Source: Mycobacterium sp. URHD0025 (GTDB lineage: Bacteria; Actinomycetota; Actinomycetes; Mycobacteriales; Mycobacteriaceae). From it: a DNA stretch of 64,000 bases. Made by a program: the position numbers and the translations under genes. Below, one piece after another: positions 47,669 to 56,681 of the stretch. The stretch spans positions 434,001 through 498,000 of the forward strand of contig NZ_AUEQ01000007.1 of assembly GCF_000426065.1 (NCBI RefSeq). The letters are read 5' to 3'. Position 1 is the stretch's first letter. The number at the start of each line of letters is the position of its first letter. The notes below the pieces were generated by a model. It saw only the letters and a program-made list of their open reading frames with translations, did no database searches and was not told the origin of the DNA.

Positions 47669-48955
47669 ATGAAGTTGGTGCTGGCGAGTTACGGAACTCG
47701 CGGCGATGTGGAGCCTTGCGTCGCGATCGGTTGCGAGTTGCAGCGCCGCGGGCACGATGTGCGTTTGGCGGTCTCGCCTGATCTCGTCAGCTTCGCTGAG
47801 GCGGCCGGACTTCCGACGGTGCCTTACGGGCCCGACACAGCGGTGTGGTCGGATGCGCACCGCGACTTCTGGATCCGTTTCTTCGGCAACTTCTGGAAGT
47901 TCCGAGAACTGGCCAAACTATGGCGCGAGATGCGCGAGATCGGGGAATCCGTCGTCACGTTCTGGGAGGAGATCTCGACGACGCTGACGTCGCTGGCCGA
48001 CGGCGCCGACCTGCTCATCACCTTTCTGAATTTCGAGCCGCCCGCGGTGAATGTCGCGGAGTATTACGGTATTCCGTTGGCCACCGTGCATGTCTCACCG
48101 GTGCGTCCCAACGGTCGCATGCTCGGATTCCTGTCACCGACGTTGGGGCGTTACGCGCTGATGGTGTACGAGTGGGCCAACTGGCGCGGGGTCAAGAAGT
48201 TCGACGATGCGCAGCGCCGTGAGTTGGGTCTGCCGAAGGCGACAGTCTCGTCGCCACGGCGGATCATCGAACGGGGATCACTGGAAATCCAGGCCTACGA
48301 CCAGGTTTGCTTTCCCGGGCTGGCCACCGAATGGGCGAAGTGGAATGGCCAAAGGCCTTTCGTTGGGGCGCTGACGATGGAGTTGACAACGGCCGGCGAC
48401 GATGACGTCGCCGCGTGGCTCTCTGCGGGGACGCCGCCGATCTTCTTCAGCTTCGGCAGTACGCCGGTCAAATCTCCGGCCGACACCCTCGCCATGATCG
48501 AGTCCGCTTGCGCTGAATTGGGTGAGCGGGCATTGGTGTGCGCCGGCTCCAGCGAATTCGGGCAGATGTCTGATTCCGATCGCGTCAAGGTCGTGGACAC
48601 GATGAATTTCGCAGCCGTGTTTCCTGCCTGCCGCGCGCTCGTGCACCACGGCGGCATGGGCACCATGTCGGCGGGGCTGCGCGCCGGAGTCCCCATGCTG
48701 GTTTTCTGGACGGCACTCGATCAGGCGATCTGGGCAGGCCGTGTCAAACGGCTGAAAGTTGGTTTGGGCCGGCGTATCTCGTCTGCTACCAGCGAAACCC
48801 TCGTCGCCGACCTGCGCACGATTCTCGATGCGGAATATGTCGCCCGAGCCCGTGAGGTCGCTACTCAGATGACCAGACCGGACGAAAGCGTTGCCAACAC
48901 CGCAGATCTTCTGGAGAGTTTTGCGGATCGAGGCTTCTTGACCGACGTGGGATGA
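47669..48955 (+). CDS. GPL-type glycosyltransferase 1 (GT-B, UGT-like)
   Basis: The 428-residue enzyme belongs to the Gtf/Rtf family that puts 6-deoxytalose and rhamnose on GPL. The N terminus KLVLASYGTRGDVEPCVAIG is the acceptor-lobe Rossmann start; the C-terminal donor lobe has FFSFGSTP and the nucleotide-sugar signature FPACRALVHHGGMGTMSAGLRAGVPMLVFWTALDQ. It is the most divergent of the three copies here: MLVFW replaces TLILST in the donor site, so the sugar may differ. The ATG at 47669 starts at the conserved MKLVL; the longer frame to 47333 lies inside the acyltransferase gene. Confidence 0.92.
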   Translation: MKLVLASYGTRGDVEPCVAIGCELQRRGHDVRLAVSPDLVSFAEAAGLPTVPYGPDTAVWSDAHRDFWIRFFGNFWKFRELAKLWREMREIGESVVTFWEEISTTLTSLADGADLLITFLNFEPPAVNVAEYYGIPLATVHVSPVRPNGRMLGFLSPTLGRYALMVYEWANWRGVKKFDDAQRRELGLPKATVSSPRRIIERGSLEIQAYDQVCFPGLATEWAKWNGQRPFVGALTMELTTAGDDDVAAWLSAGTPPIFFSFGSTPVKSPADTLAMIESACAELGERALVCAGSSEFGQMSDSDRVKVVDTMNFAAVFPACRALVHHGGMGTMSAGLRAGVPMLVFWTALDQAIWAGRVKRLKVGLGRRISSATSETLVADLRTILDAEYVARAREVATQMTRPDESVANTADLLESFADRGFLTDVG

Positions 48956-48974
48956 CCGGCCACACATCCTCAAT

Positions 48975-49763
48975 TCAGATGACGCCCAGGCCCTTTACCA
49001 CCTGCAGCACCCCGATCATCACGAAGATGCCTATCATCACCTGGCGGCGATTCGCCAGCGCCCAGTCGTGGACTGGTTGCAGAACCGCCTGAGTGCGCAC
49101 CGGGGCGATGAGGTGACTGACAACTGCGACCTCGAAGACGGCGAACATCGCGACCACGAACAGGATGACGGCGAGGATCTGCGTACCCGTCGTGGTCCCG
49201 GAGGACACGACGGTGGTCGCCACGAACAGCACCAGCGGAAAACCCGGTAGGAACCCCATGCCGCACACCAAAGCGACCCACAGAGCGCCGCTGTCCCAAG
49301 CTCTTTGAAGGCGACGGAACAGCCGGCGGATCGCGGATTCGCCTTCGGCCGCATCCTGCATGCCGGCGAACGGCGACGAGATCGGGGCCGGCCCGTCCGC
49401 TTCCAAGACCTGGCTCGAGCTGTTGCCGCTGCCGGCGGGGACGGGCACCCGCCGACGCACCCAGAAACGTACCGCGATCAGCGCGGCAACCGACAGCACG
49501 AGCACTCCCATGCCCAGTTGGATGTGGCGGGTGGCTGCGGTTGCGGCAGGCGCCTGGGGGCTGAACATCGGAGCACGGTGCAGCAGCACGACGGGGACAA
49601 CCAGGGCGGGAATGTTCGTGGTGAGGCAGCCGATCCAGCACACGAGCAGGTTCTGGACCGGACGTGGACGGGAGATCACGAGCAGGATGAGGGCCAAGAG
49701 GGCGGGGTTGAACGCCATCACAACGGCCATCCCGAGTAGTGAGCCCCACACGGCCCGGGACAC
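48975..49763 (-). CDS. Gap/Sap family lipid-addressing membrane protein, copy 1
   Basis: The 262-residue protein has six hydrophobic helices split by a polar central loop (about residues 115-160), with the conserved VISRPRPVQNLLVCW (about 30-45). This is the family of Gap (GPL-addressing protein) and Sap (sulfolipid-1-addressing protein), small integral membrane proteins needed for surface export. The GTG at 49763 gives the same length as the second copy; an ATG at 49835 is a longer option. It lies on the reverse strand between two forward glycosyltransferase genes. Confidence 0.88.
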   Translation of the reverse strand: MSRAVWGSLLGMAVVMAFNPALLALILLVISRPRPVQNLLVCWIGCLTTNIPALVVPVVLLHRAPMFSPQAPAATAATRHIQLGMGVLVLSVAALIAVRFWVRRRVPVPAGSGNSSSQVLEADGPAPISSPFAGMQDAAEGESAIRRLFRRLQRAWDSGALWVALVCGMGFLPGFPLVLFVATTVVSSGTTTGTQILAVILFVVAMFAVFEVAVVSHLIAPVRTQAVLQPVHDWALANRRQVMIGIFVMIGVLQVVKGLGVI

Positions 49764-50173
49764 TACCTGCTGCTTGCATGTATTTTGGCGCTTTGGCCAC
49801 GCCGCCGATCTTGATTCGGCATACCGAGCGGACATGACGTCGGAACGTGGCTGGCGACACTTGTCGTGCTGTGCCGAGAGTGACTGGTGTGGTTCCTGTT
49901 TGACCGCCGCGCTGGGAGGCGTGGCGGCGAGGACGATGCGCGGGCCTGAATCCGTCCGCACGGCTGCTCGTAGCGGCCAGACGTCGTGGCGGGGGATGGG
50001 ATTGGGGTGCCGCTCGCCCATTGGATCCATGTGATCTTCATCGGACGACGCACAGGTTCTCGCCCGATCCAGCTGCTCGGTTTTGGACCCTAATTGACGC
50101 GGGATCGGGATAATGGCCGAAGTCTCTTGGCACCTCTATGGGTGTGACATCTGAAAGGCTCGAGGTCTCCGCG
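49764..50173. other. Intergenic region between divergent Gap copy 1 and glycosyltransferase 2
   Basis: No supported gene. It should hold divergent promoters. On the forward strand TTGACG (50094-50099) and GATAAT (50109-50114) occur before the glycosyltransferase ATG, but the 9-base spacing is too short for a normal pair; GATAAT alone with TTGGAC (50083-50088, 20-base spacing) is a weak alternative. The reverse-strand extension of the Gap frame to 50030 has no family resemblance. Confidence 0.55.
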
Positions 50174-51454
50174 ATGAAATTTGTGCTGGCTTTCTACGGG
50201 ACTCGCGGCGACGTCGAGCCCGGTCTCGCGGTCGGCCGTGAGTTGTCGCGCCGCGGACACGAAGTCCGGATGGCCGTCTCGCCCGATCTGGTCGAGTTCG
50301 TCGAGACCGCTGGGCCGGCGGCAACGGCCTGCGGGCCCGATGTGCGTGTGTGGCAAGACCTGAACCGCGACTTCTGGGCGCGCTTCCTGCGCAAATTCTG
50401 GAAGAACTTCTGGCGGGTCCGCGACCTCGCCGGGTTGTTGCGTGAGGAGTGGCATCTCTTCGACCAGTACTGGCAGGAGGTCAGCAAGACGCTGATGTCA
50501 TTGGCAGACGGCGCGGATCTGCTGTTCACCGGTGTGATCGGCGAGGAGGCCGCAGGCAACGTCGCGGAGGCGTGCGACATTCCGTTCGCGATGCTGCACG
50601 TGTTCCCACTACGGCCCAACGGTCAGCTCGTTCCGGCCCTTCCTGCGCGGCTCGCTCGGGCGATGATGAGGGCGTCGGAGTGGCTCAGTTGGCCCATGAT
50701 GAAGCGGCTCGAGGATCCGCAGCGAAAGGAACTCGGCCTGTCGAAGGCGACCGGTCCCTCCGCGTGGAGGGTGGCCGAGCGCGGCTCGTTGGAAATCCAG
50801 GCCTACGACGAGATTTACTTCCCCGGGCTGGCCGCCGAATGGGCGAAATGGGACGGCCAAAGGCCCTTCGTCGGTGCACTGACGATGGAGTTGGCGACGG
50901 ATACCGATGACGACATCGCTACCTGGATTGCTGCCGGAACACCGCCGATCTGCTTCGGCTTCGGCAGCATGCCCGTCGATTCAGGCGCTGACACGCTCGC
51001 GATGATCAGTGCGGCTTGCGTGGAGTTGGGGGAGCGGGCACTGGTGTGCGCCGGGGCCAGTGACTTCAGCAACGTCCCGCACTTCGACCATGTCAAAGTC
51101 GTCGACACCATGAATTATGCAGCCACTTTTCCAGCTTGCCGCGCCGTCGTGCACCACGGCGGCGCGGGCACCACCGCCGCGGGCTTACGCGCCGGCGTTC
51201 CCACGTTGATCCTGTCGACCGACCTGGATCAGACGCTTTGGGGCGCCCGGATCAAGCAGCTGAAAGTGGGTACAGCCCGGCGTCTTTCGGCTACTACACA
51301 AAAGTCGTTGGTCGCAGATCTGCGGACGATTCTGCAGCCACGGTATGCGACTCGCGCCCGCGAAGTCGCTACCCAGATGACCAAACCCGCCGAAAGCGTT
51401 GCGGCCACGGCCGACCTGCTGGAAAAGTTCGCCGCACTCAGGCGCGTGGGCTGA
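50174..51454 (+). CDS. GPL-type glycosyltransferase 2 (GT-B, UGT-like)
   Basis: The 426-residue Gtf/Rtf family member begins MKFVLAFYGTRGDVEPGLAVGRELSRRGHEVRMAVSPDL and has the donor signature FPACRAVVHHGGAGTTAAGLRAGVPTLILSTDLDQTLWG (about residues 325-363). It is closest to glycosyltransferase 3 (shared LILSTDLDQTLWG and ADLRTIL blocks). The acceptor lobe has a 4-residue insertion around LRKFWKNFWRVRD. Probably transfers a dTDP-deoxysugar such as rhamnose or 6-deoxytalose to the lipopeptide; the donor is not readable. The ATG at 50174 starts at the conserved motif. Confidence 0.92.
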   Translation: MKFVLAFYGTRGDVEPGLAVGRELSRRGHEVRMAVSPDLVEFVETAGPAATACGPDVRVWQDLNRDFWARFLRKFWKNFWRVRDLAGLLREEWHLFDQYWQEVSKTLMSLADGADLLFTGVIGEEAAGNVAEACDIPFAMLHVFPLRPNGQLVPALPARLARAMMRASEWLSWPMMKRLEDPQRKELGLSKATGPSAWRVAERGSLEIQAYDEIYFPGLAAEWAKWDGQRPFVGALTMELATDTDDDIATWIAAGTPPICFGFGSMPVDSGADTLAMISAACVELGERALVCAGASDFSNVPHFDHVKVVDTMNYAATFPACRAVVHHGGAGTTAAGLRAGVPTLILSTDLDQTLWGARIKQLKVGTARRLSATTQKSLVADLRTILQPRYATRAREVATQMTKPAESVAATADLLEKFAALRRVG

Positions 51455-51527
51455 GGGCTTCGGCGTAGGCCGGTGCCTTCGACGCGACAGGTTCGTCACC
51501 CCGAAATCTCTTGGAGCTCTGGTCTAC

Positions 51528-52286
51528 GTGGATAGCAGAACCCGCGACATTGCGAACATGCCCCGGGGCGGACCGGACGCTTCATGGCTGGACCGGAGAT
51601 TGCAGACCAATCGGCTGGAGTACCTGGATCGCGACGATGTCGACGATCTGAAACGCAAGGTCATGGATTCACTCGACCGCGCCGGCCAACGGCGGAGGAT
51701 CGGTATCCACGAGAGGTGCGCCCGGATGGCGCTTGACGAGGTGGCCGACGTGCCCGCTCCGAAGATCCTCGAGCTCGGAGCCGGCCTCGGCGGACTGTCG
51801 CGCAAACTACTGGACAAGCATCCCACCGCTCAGGTGACGGTCACCGACATCGAGCCCGCATTTGTCGCGGGCATGGCACAGGGCGACCTCGGCCGACACC
51901 CACGCGCCACGGTGCGCGAAATGGACGCCACCGAAATCGATGCTCCGGAAGGCTATTACGACCTTGCGGTGTTCGCGTTGTCGTTGCACCATCTGCCTCC
52001 TGAACTCGCCGCCCGGGTGTTCGCGGCGGGTACCCGGGCAGCGAAGAAGCTGCTGATAGTCGACCTTCCCAGGCCGCCCGCGCCCCTGCACATCGCATTG
52101 TTGGCGGTGGTGCTGCCGCTCACCGGAATCTCTCCGTTGCAGCACGACGGATTCATAAGTTCGCTCCGTGCCTACAGTCCATCGGCTCTGCGCGCGCTGG
52201 GCCATCACGCCGACCCGTCCATCACGGTCGAGTTTCGGACCCGGCGCGGGCTCGGCCCCACGGTCGCGGTGGCCAGTCGCTCCTGA
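51528..52286 (+). CDS. Class I SAM-dependent methyltransferase 1
   Basis: The 252-residue enzyme has motif I ILELGAGLGGLSRKLL (about residues 84-99), acidic motif II VTVTDIEP and the motif-IV-like YYDLAVFALSLHHLP (about 142-156). The C-terminal part has a hydrophobic segment (LHIALLAVVLPLTG) that may touch the membrane or a lipid substrate. It probably O-methylates a sugar or peptide hydroxyl of the lipopeptide. The GTG at 51528 is behind GGAG at 11 bases. It is followed by the antisense Gap copy 2. Confidence 0.85.
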   Translation: MDSRTRDIANMPRGGPDASWLDRRLQTNRLEYLDRDDVDDLKRKVMDSLDRAGQRRRIGIHERCARMALDEVADVPAPKILELGAGLGGLSRKLLDKHPTAQVTVTDIEPAFVAGMAQGDLGRHPRATVREMDATEIDAPEGYYDLAVFALSLHHLPPELAARVFAAGTRAAKKLLIVDLPRPPAPLHIALLAVVLPLTGISPLQHDGFISSLRAYSPSALRALGHHADPSITVEFRTRRGLGPTVAVASRS

Positions 52287-52327
52287 ACCGGTGGCAGCCT
52301 GCAGGCGATGGGTCCGGAGTGAGAAGG

Positions 52328-53116
52328 TCAGATGCTGTTCAAACCCTTGGCGATCAGCATCGTGCCGGCCAGTATGCACATGGCCACCAGGATTTTTCGG
52401 TGATGAGCCCACGCCCAATCGTGCAGCCGTTGCAAGATGGCCTCGGTTCTCGCGGGTGCGACCCAATAGCTGACGAGGACGATCTCGACCACGGCGAGCA
52501 TCCCTACGACGAACGCGATGGTCGCGGTGATCTGGGTGCCGACCGCGGCTCCTGAGACCACGACGATCGCCAGCAGGAACAGGGCCACGTCGGGCGGCGC
52601 ACCGGCAAACGAGAATCCGATCACGTACGAGACCCACAGGGATCCGTCTTGCCACGCGTCGTGCCCGCGCCGCAACAACCGCCGGAACACCGACCCGCCC
52701 TCTGCCGGGGTATCTCGCGCGCGGGCCAGAAGTCGCGAGACCGGTGTCGACGTATTCGCCTCCGACACCAGGGTCGACGCGCCACCCCCCGAAGCGGACA
52801 CCTCCGCTCGCCGGCGCGCCCAGAAGTGCACGGTCAGCGCCGTGGCCGTCGTGAGCGCGACCAAACCCATGCCGATTTGAATGTAACCGCCCGTGGAGCT
52901 CTTGGCCCATGATTCGGCGGTGGACTTGAACATGGGCGTGAGGTGCAGCAGCGTCAGCGGAATCACCAGCGTAGGGATACACGCCGTCACACAGCCGGCG
53001 CCGAACACGAGCAGGTTCTGCACGGGCCGTGGTCGTGAGATCACGAGAAGGGTGATGCCAAGGCGCATGGGATCAAGCCCGACCAGAACTCCTAGAGCTA
53101 ACACCGAACCCCACAC
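52328..53116 (-). CDS. Gap/Sap family lipid-addressing membrane protein, copy 2
   Basis: The 262-residue paralogue of the copy at 48975-49763 shares LLVISRPRPVQNLL, the six-helix layout, the central polar loop with ASTLVSEANTSTPVSRLLARA and the C-terminal WAWAHHRKILVAMCILAGTM region. No usual start lies upstream of the GTG at 53116. The copies have clearly diverged in loops and helices, so they may handle different lipids or work as a heteromer. As with copy 1, it is antisense to the flanking modification genes. Confidence 0.88.
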   Translation of the reverse strand: MWGSVLALGVLVGLDPMRLGITLLVISRPRPVQNLLVFGAGCVTACIPTLVIPLTLLHLTPMFKSTAESWAKSSTGGYIQIGMGLVALTTATALTVHFWARRRAEVSASGGGASTLVSEANTSTPVSRLLARARDTPAEGGSVFRRLLRRGHDAWQDGSLWVSYVIGFSFAGAPPDVALFLLAIVVVSGAAVGTQITATIAFVVGMLAVVEIVLVSYWVAPARTEAILQRLHDWAWAHHRKILVAMCILAGTMLIAKGLNSI

Positions 53117-53316
53117 CGCCGAAACACTACCCAGGTTGCTCCGGGCTGTCGGCTCTTTCGCCCTAGTTGCTCCGAGCGGTCACGGCGCGCCAAAGTCGGC
53201 TTGCCAGAGCCAACTTCGCCTGCGTGCCGAACCCTGCGGCATCACGGTTTCGGCACGGGCCGGGCCGGCAAACGCTATCCTCCTTCAGTGGCGACGAGTT
53301 CTCTGAGGTTGGGCGA

Positions 53317-54300
53317 GTGAACGCGGTGACCAGAGATTGCCGACTGTGCGGATCGACCGGCCCGCATCAGACAGTCGAAGTTCGCGAGATGATGTTCGGC
53401 ACTCGGGAGCTGTTTGAATATTTCAGCTGCGCTGCGTGCGACACCTTACAGATCCAGGATGCGCTGGAGGGCGAAGATCTCATGCGCCATTACCCGCCAA
53501 ACTACTACTCGCACAGCGCGTCGGCCCAACCAAGCGCGTTCCGCTGGCTGGTGACCCAACATGATGCATATAAGCTGCGTGGCGGCGGCAATCGGTTGGC
53601 GGGGGCGCTCATCAAGGCCCGGGTGTCCGAGGGAATCTTCCGGGTACTCCTCGGAGGCGATGTCGTGAGGATGCTGGCTCAACTTGAAGTCGAGCGTCAC
53701 GCGCGAATCCTGGACGTGGGTTGCGGAACCGGCGCACTGCTCGATCGCTTGAGCAGAATTGGATTCAACAATTTGCTCGGAGCAGATCCATTCATCTCGG
53801 CCGACGGTGAGTCCGCCGAAGGCGTGCCATTGATGAAACGGGATTTGAGCGACATGGATGGCACATTCGATCTCCTGATGTTCAATCATTCCCTCGAGCA
53901 TGTTCCCGACCCGGTCGCAACACTCAAAGTTGCCTACGAGAAGCTCGCTGTGGGAGGTATGTGCCTGGCTCGTGTGCCCACGACCTCGTCAGATGCTTGG
54001 ACCACCTACCGCGCGGACTGGGTGCAGGCCGATGCGCCTCGGCACATGGTCATACCGTCACGTGAGGGAATGGCGGTGGCGGCCGAGAGGGCCGGGCTGC
54101 GGGTGGTCAGGACGTTTGACGATTCGAATCTGGGCCAGTTCCTCGGCAGCGAGGCCTATCGACGCGACGTTGCGGTGACAGACCCCAAGATTCTTCGAAT
54201 GTTCGGACCCAAGCAGCTCTGGGAATGGGAGAAACGCGCGTTATCGCTCAACCAGCAGCAGCGCGGAGACCAGACCGGATTCGTCCTGCGGGCGATGTGA
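53317..54300 (+). CDS. SAM-dependent methyltransferase 2 with N-terminal Cys cluster
   Basis: The 327-residue protein starts with a putative zinc-binding region (CRLCG, residues 8-12, and CAACD, about 36-40), followed by LMRHYPPNYYSH, a motif common in methyltransferases of polysaccharide and glycolipid clusters. The SAM site is ILDVGCGTGALLDRL (about 129-143), then MFNHSLEHVPDP and a C-terminal cap with PRHMVIPSREGM. It resembles the Methyltransf_23 type. The GTG at 53317 is chosen because the frame upstream overlaps the Gap promoter region without similarity. Substrate unknown, probably a sugar of the lipopeptide. Confidence 0.85.
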   Translation: MNAVTRDCRLCGSTGPHQTVEVREMMFGTRELFEYFSCAACDTLQIQDALEGEDLMRHYPPNYYSHSASAQPSAFRWLVTQHDAYKLRGGGNRLAGALIKARVSEGIFRVLLGGDVVRMLAQLEVERHARILDVGCGTGALLDRLSRIGFNNLLGADPFISADGESAEGVPLMKRDLSDMDGTFDLLMFNHSLEHVPDPVATLKVAYEKLAVGGMCLARVPTTSSDAWTTYRADWVQADAPRHMVIPSREGMAVAAERAGLRVVRTFDDSNLGQFLGSEAYRRDVAVTDPKILRMFGPKQLWEWEKRALSLNQQQRGDQTGFVLRAM

Positions 54301-54497
54301 GGCGTCGGGCAGCCGGAAACCTGCTCTGCCGCAATCGATCCGTCGTCAATTCCCTTCACCGACCTTGGCGCATCGGCCGGGCCGCACCAGACGAGCCAAC
54401 TGTTGAATCCGAATCGGCGAACCCAGCCGAGTGCATACCGGCTCGAGGCTAGAGTCATCGAAACCAACTGGAAATACAAGCTGGGGGCCCTTTTCAC

Positions 54498-55337
54498 GTG
54501 ACCGATCACGACGTTCGATCTCTGTACCTCGACCTGATCCGAGGCAACCTCACCAGGTATGGGATGCATGAGCGAATGCCGGCGCAGTGGACACTCCGGC
54601 GCCGTCTCTATTTCAAGACGCTCAATCGCATGATGGTCCGCGGTGGGGCGCATCGACTCGCACGCGCCACTCCGAACGAGAACCGCAGCACGCTCGTTCA
54701 GCACAAGCGGGACTTGGGCATCGATTGGCCGGCGGAGGCCGAGACCATGATCGGAATGCAGCGACTTACCAGTCTGCAGCGGTGCGTCGAGACCGTACTG
54801 GCCGAGGACATCCCCGGCGACCTGATCGAATGTGGAGTGTGGCGCGGCGGGGCCTGCATCCTGATGCGTGCCGTACTGGCGGCCTATGGCGATGAGACGC
54901 GAAGTGTCTGGGTGGCGGATTCGTTCGAGGGTCTGCCGCCGGCAGACCCCGAGAACTACAAAGCCGACAAAGGCCTGAGAACCCAGAGCCTTGCGGGCAT
55001 CCTGGGTGTGCCCGAAACCGAGGTCAAGGCTAACTTCCAGCGCTACGGCCTGCTCGATGACCAGGTCCGTTTTCTACCCGGTTGGTTCAAGGACACCCTG
55101 CGGGATGCGCCGATCGATCGCATCGCCGTACTTCGGATCGATGGCGACCTGTATGAATCCACGATCCAGGCCCTCGACGCGCTCTACCCGCGGCTGTCTC
55201 CAGGGGGCTTCTGCGTCATCGACGACTACCACGATCTCAAGCCGTGCCGGGAAGCGGTCACCGACTACCGGGCGGAGCATGGGATTACCGCCGAGATCGT
55301 CGACATCGATGGAACTGCTGTGCTGTGGCGCGCGTAG
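54498..55337 (+). CDS. TylF/macrocin-type O-methyltransferase
   Basis: The 279-residue enzyme belongs to the TylF (macrocin O-methyltransferase) family, which in GPL loci provides the Rmt enzymes that methylate rhamnose hydroxyls. It shows GDLIECGVWRGGACILMRA (SAM motif I, about residues 112-130), VWVADSFEGLPPADPENY (about 140-157), RIAVLRIDGDLYESTIQAL with metal-binding Asp and FCVIDDYHDLKPC. The start is GTG at 54498 with GGGGG about 10 bases upstream. It is preceded by a 197-base gap with no other gene and followed after 40 bases by glycosyltransferase 3, probably one transcript. Confidence 0.92.
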   Translation: MTDHDVRSLYLDLIRGNLTRYGMHERMPAQWTLRRRLYFKTLNRMMVRGGAHRLARATPNENRSTLVQHKRDLGIDWPAEAETMIGMQRLTSLQRCVETVLAEDIPGDLIECGVWRGGACILMRAVLAAYGDETRSVWVADSFEGLPPADPENYKADKGLRTQSLAGILGVPETEVKANFQRYGLLDDQVRFLPGWFKDTLRDAPIDRIAVLRIDGDLYESTIQALDALYPRLSPGGFCVIDDYHDLKPCREAVTDYRAEHGITAEIVDIDGTAVLWRA

Positions 55338-55377
55338 CGAGGGGTTCGGCAACGCACGTGAAAGGCCACGATCTGCC

Positions 55378-56643
55378 ATGAAATTCGTCCTGGCGAGCTA
55401 CGGAACACGCGGTGACATAGAGCCTTTGGTCGCCGTCGGCCGTGAGCTGCTGCGCCGGGGGCACGATGTGCAGATGGCTGTCCCGCCTGATCTGGTTTCG
55501 TTCGCCGAGGCGGCCGGGCCGGCGGCGGTTCCGTATGGTCCGGATCTGCAGGCTGTACTGGATGCACACCGCGACTTCTGGACGCACTTCTTCCACAATT
55601 TCTGGAAGGTTCGGGAACTGATCGAGTTGCGACGCGAGGTCGTCGCACCGTTCCTACAGTGTTGGAAGGAGATCATCGCGACGCTGACGTCCCTCTCCGA
55701 GGGTGCCGACGTGCTGTTCACCGGCGTGAACTTCGAGGATGCCGCCGGCAATGTCGCTGAGTATTACGACATCCGGTTGGCCACCCTTCACCTGTTCCCG
55801 TTGCGGGCCAACGGCCAGTTCGTGCCGTTCTTGCCCGCACCATTGGGCCGTTCCACGATGAAGGCCTCCGAGTGGATCGCGTGGCGCAACGCGAAGAAGG
55901 TCGAGGGCATCCAGCGCGGTGAACTGGCGCTGCCGAAGGCCACATCGCCGTCACCGTGGCGGCTCACCGAGCGCGGATGTCTGGAGATCCAGGCGTACGA
56001 CGAAGTCTGCTTTCCGGGCCTTGCCGCCGAATGGGCGCAATGGTCTGATCAACGGCCCTTTGTCGGTGCTCTGACGATGGATCTGCCCGGCGACTCCGAT
56101 GACGAGGTCGCTTCGTGGATCGCCTCCGGAACACCGCCGATTTTCTTCGGCTTCGGCAGCTTGCCGATGGAGTCCGGCGCCAAGACACTCGCGATGATCA
56201 GTTCCGCATGTGCGGAGCTGGGTGAGCGGGCGCTGGTGTGTTCGGCCGGGACCGACCTGCACGACGTGCCGCCATCCGATCACGTCAAAGTCGTCGGGGC
56301 GATGAACTACTCAGCCGCCTTTCCCGCCTGCCGCGCAGTCGTACATCACGGGGGATTGGGCACTACGGCCGCGGGACTGCGGGCCGGAGTTCCCACGTTG
56401 ATCTTGTCGACCGACCTCGATCAGACGCTGTGGGGTACCCGGGTGAAACGACTGAAAGTCGGTACTGCCCGCCGTTTTTCGGGAACCACCGAAAAGTCGT
56501 TGGTCGCCGACCTGCGCACCATCCTCGCCCCGCAGTATGCGGCCCGCGCCCGAGAGGTCGCCACTGAAATGACCAAGCCGGCCGAAAGTGTGATGGCCAC
56601 CGCCGACCTCGTGGAGAAGTTCGCGGGCCTCGGCCGGCTGTGA
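55378..56643 (+). CDS. GPL-type glycosyltransferase 3 (GT-B, UGT-like)
   Basis: The 421-residue Gtf/Rtf family member has N-terminal MKFVLASYGTRGDIEPLVAVG and donor signature FPACRAVVHHGGLGTTAAGLRAGVPTLILSTDLDQTLWG. It is very like glycosyltransferase 2 in the C-terminal half, and less so in the acceptor lobe (FFHNFWKVRELIELRREVV), which suggests the same nucleotide sugar and different acceptor positions. The ATG at 55378 is at the family start. It ends 27 bases from the convergent P450 gene, with a hairpin between. Confidence 0.92.
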   Translation: MKFVLASYGTRGDIEPLVAVGRELLRRGHDVQMAVPPDLVSFAEAAGPAAVPYGPDLQAVLDAHRDFWTHFFHNFWKVRELIELRREVVAPFLQCWKEIIATLTSLSEGADVLFTGVNFEDAAGNVAEYYDIRLATLHLFPLRANGQFVPFLPAPLGRSTMKASEWIAWRNAKKVEGIQRGELALPKATSPSPWRLTERGCLEIQAYDEVCFPGLAAEWAQWSDQRPFVGALTMDLPGDSDDEVASWIASGTPPIFFGFGSLPMESGAKTLAMISSACAELGERALVCSAGTDLHDVPPSDHVKVVGAMNYSAAFPACRAVVHHGGLGTTAAGLRAGVPTLILSTDLDQTLWGTRVKRLKVGTARRFSGTTEKSLVADLRTILAPQYAARAREVATEMTKPAESVMATADLVEKFAGLGRL

Positions 56644-56661
56644 CCGAACGTCAATCAGCTT

Positions 56662-56681
56662 CGCGGCGCGTCAGCGCCGCG
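56662..56681. terminator. Hairpin at the convergent ends of glycosyltransferase 3 and P450
   Basis: CGCGGCGC (56662-56669) and GCGCCGCG (56674-56681) form a perfect 8-bp stem around GTCA. It overlaps the last codons of the P450 gene and lies just after the glycosyltransferase stop. No U-tract, as is usual for mycobacterial terminators; it could serve both strands. Confidence 0.5.
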
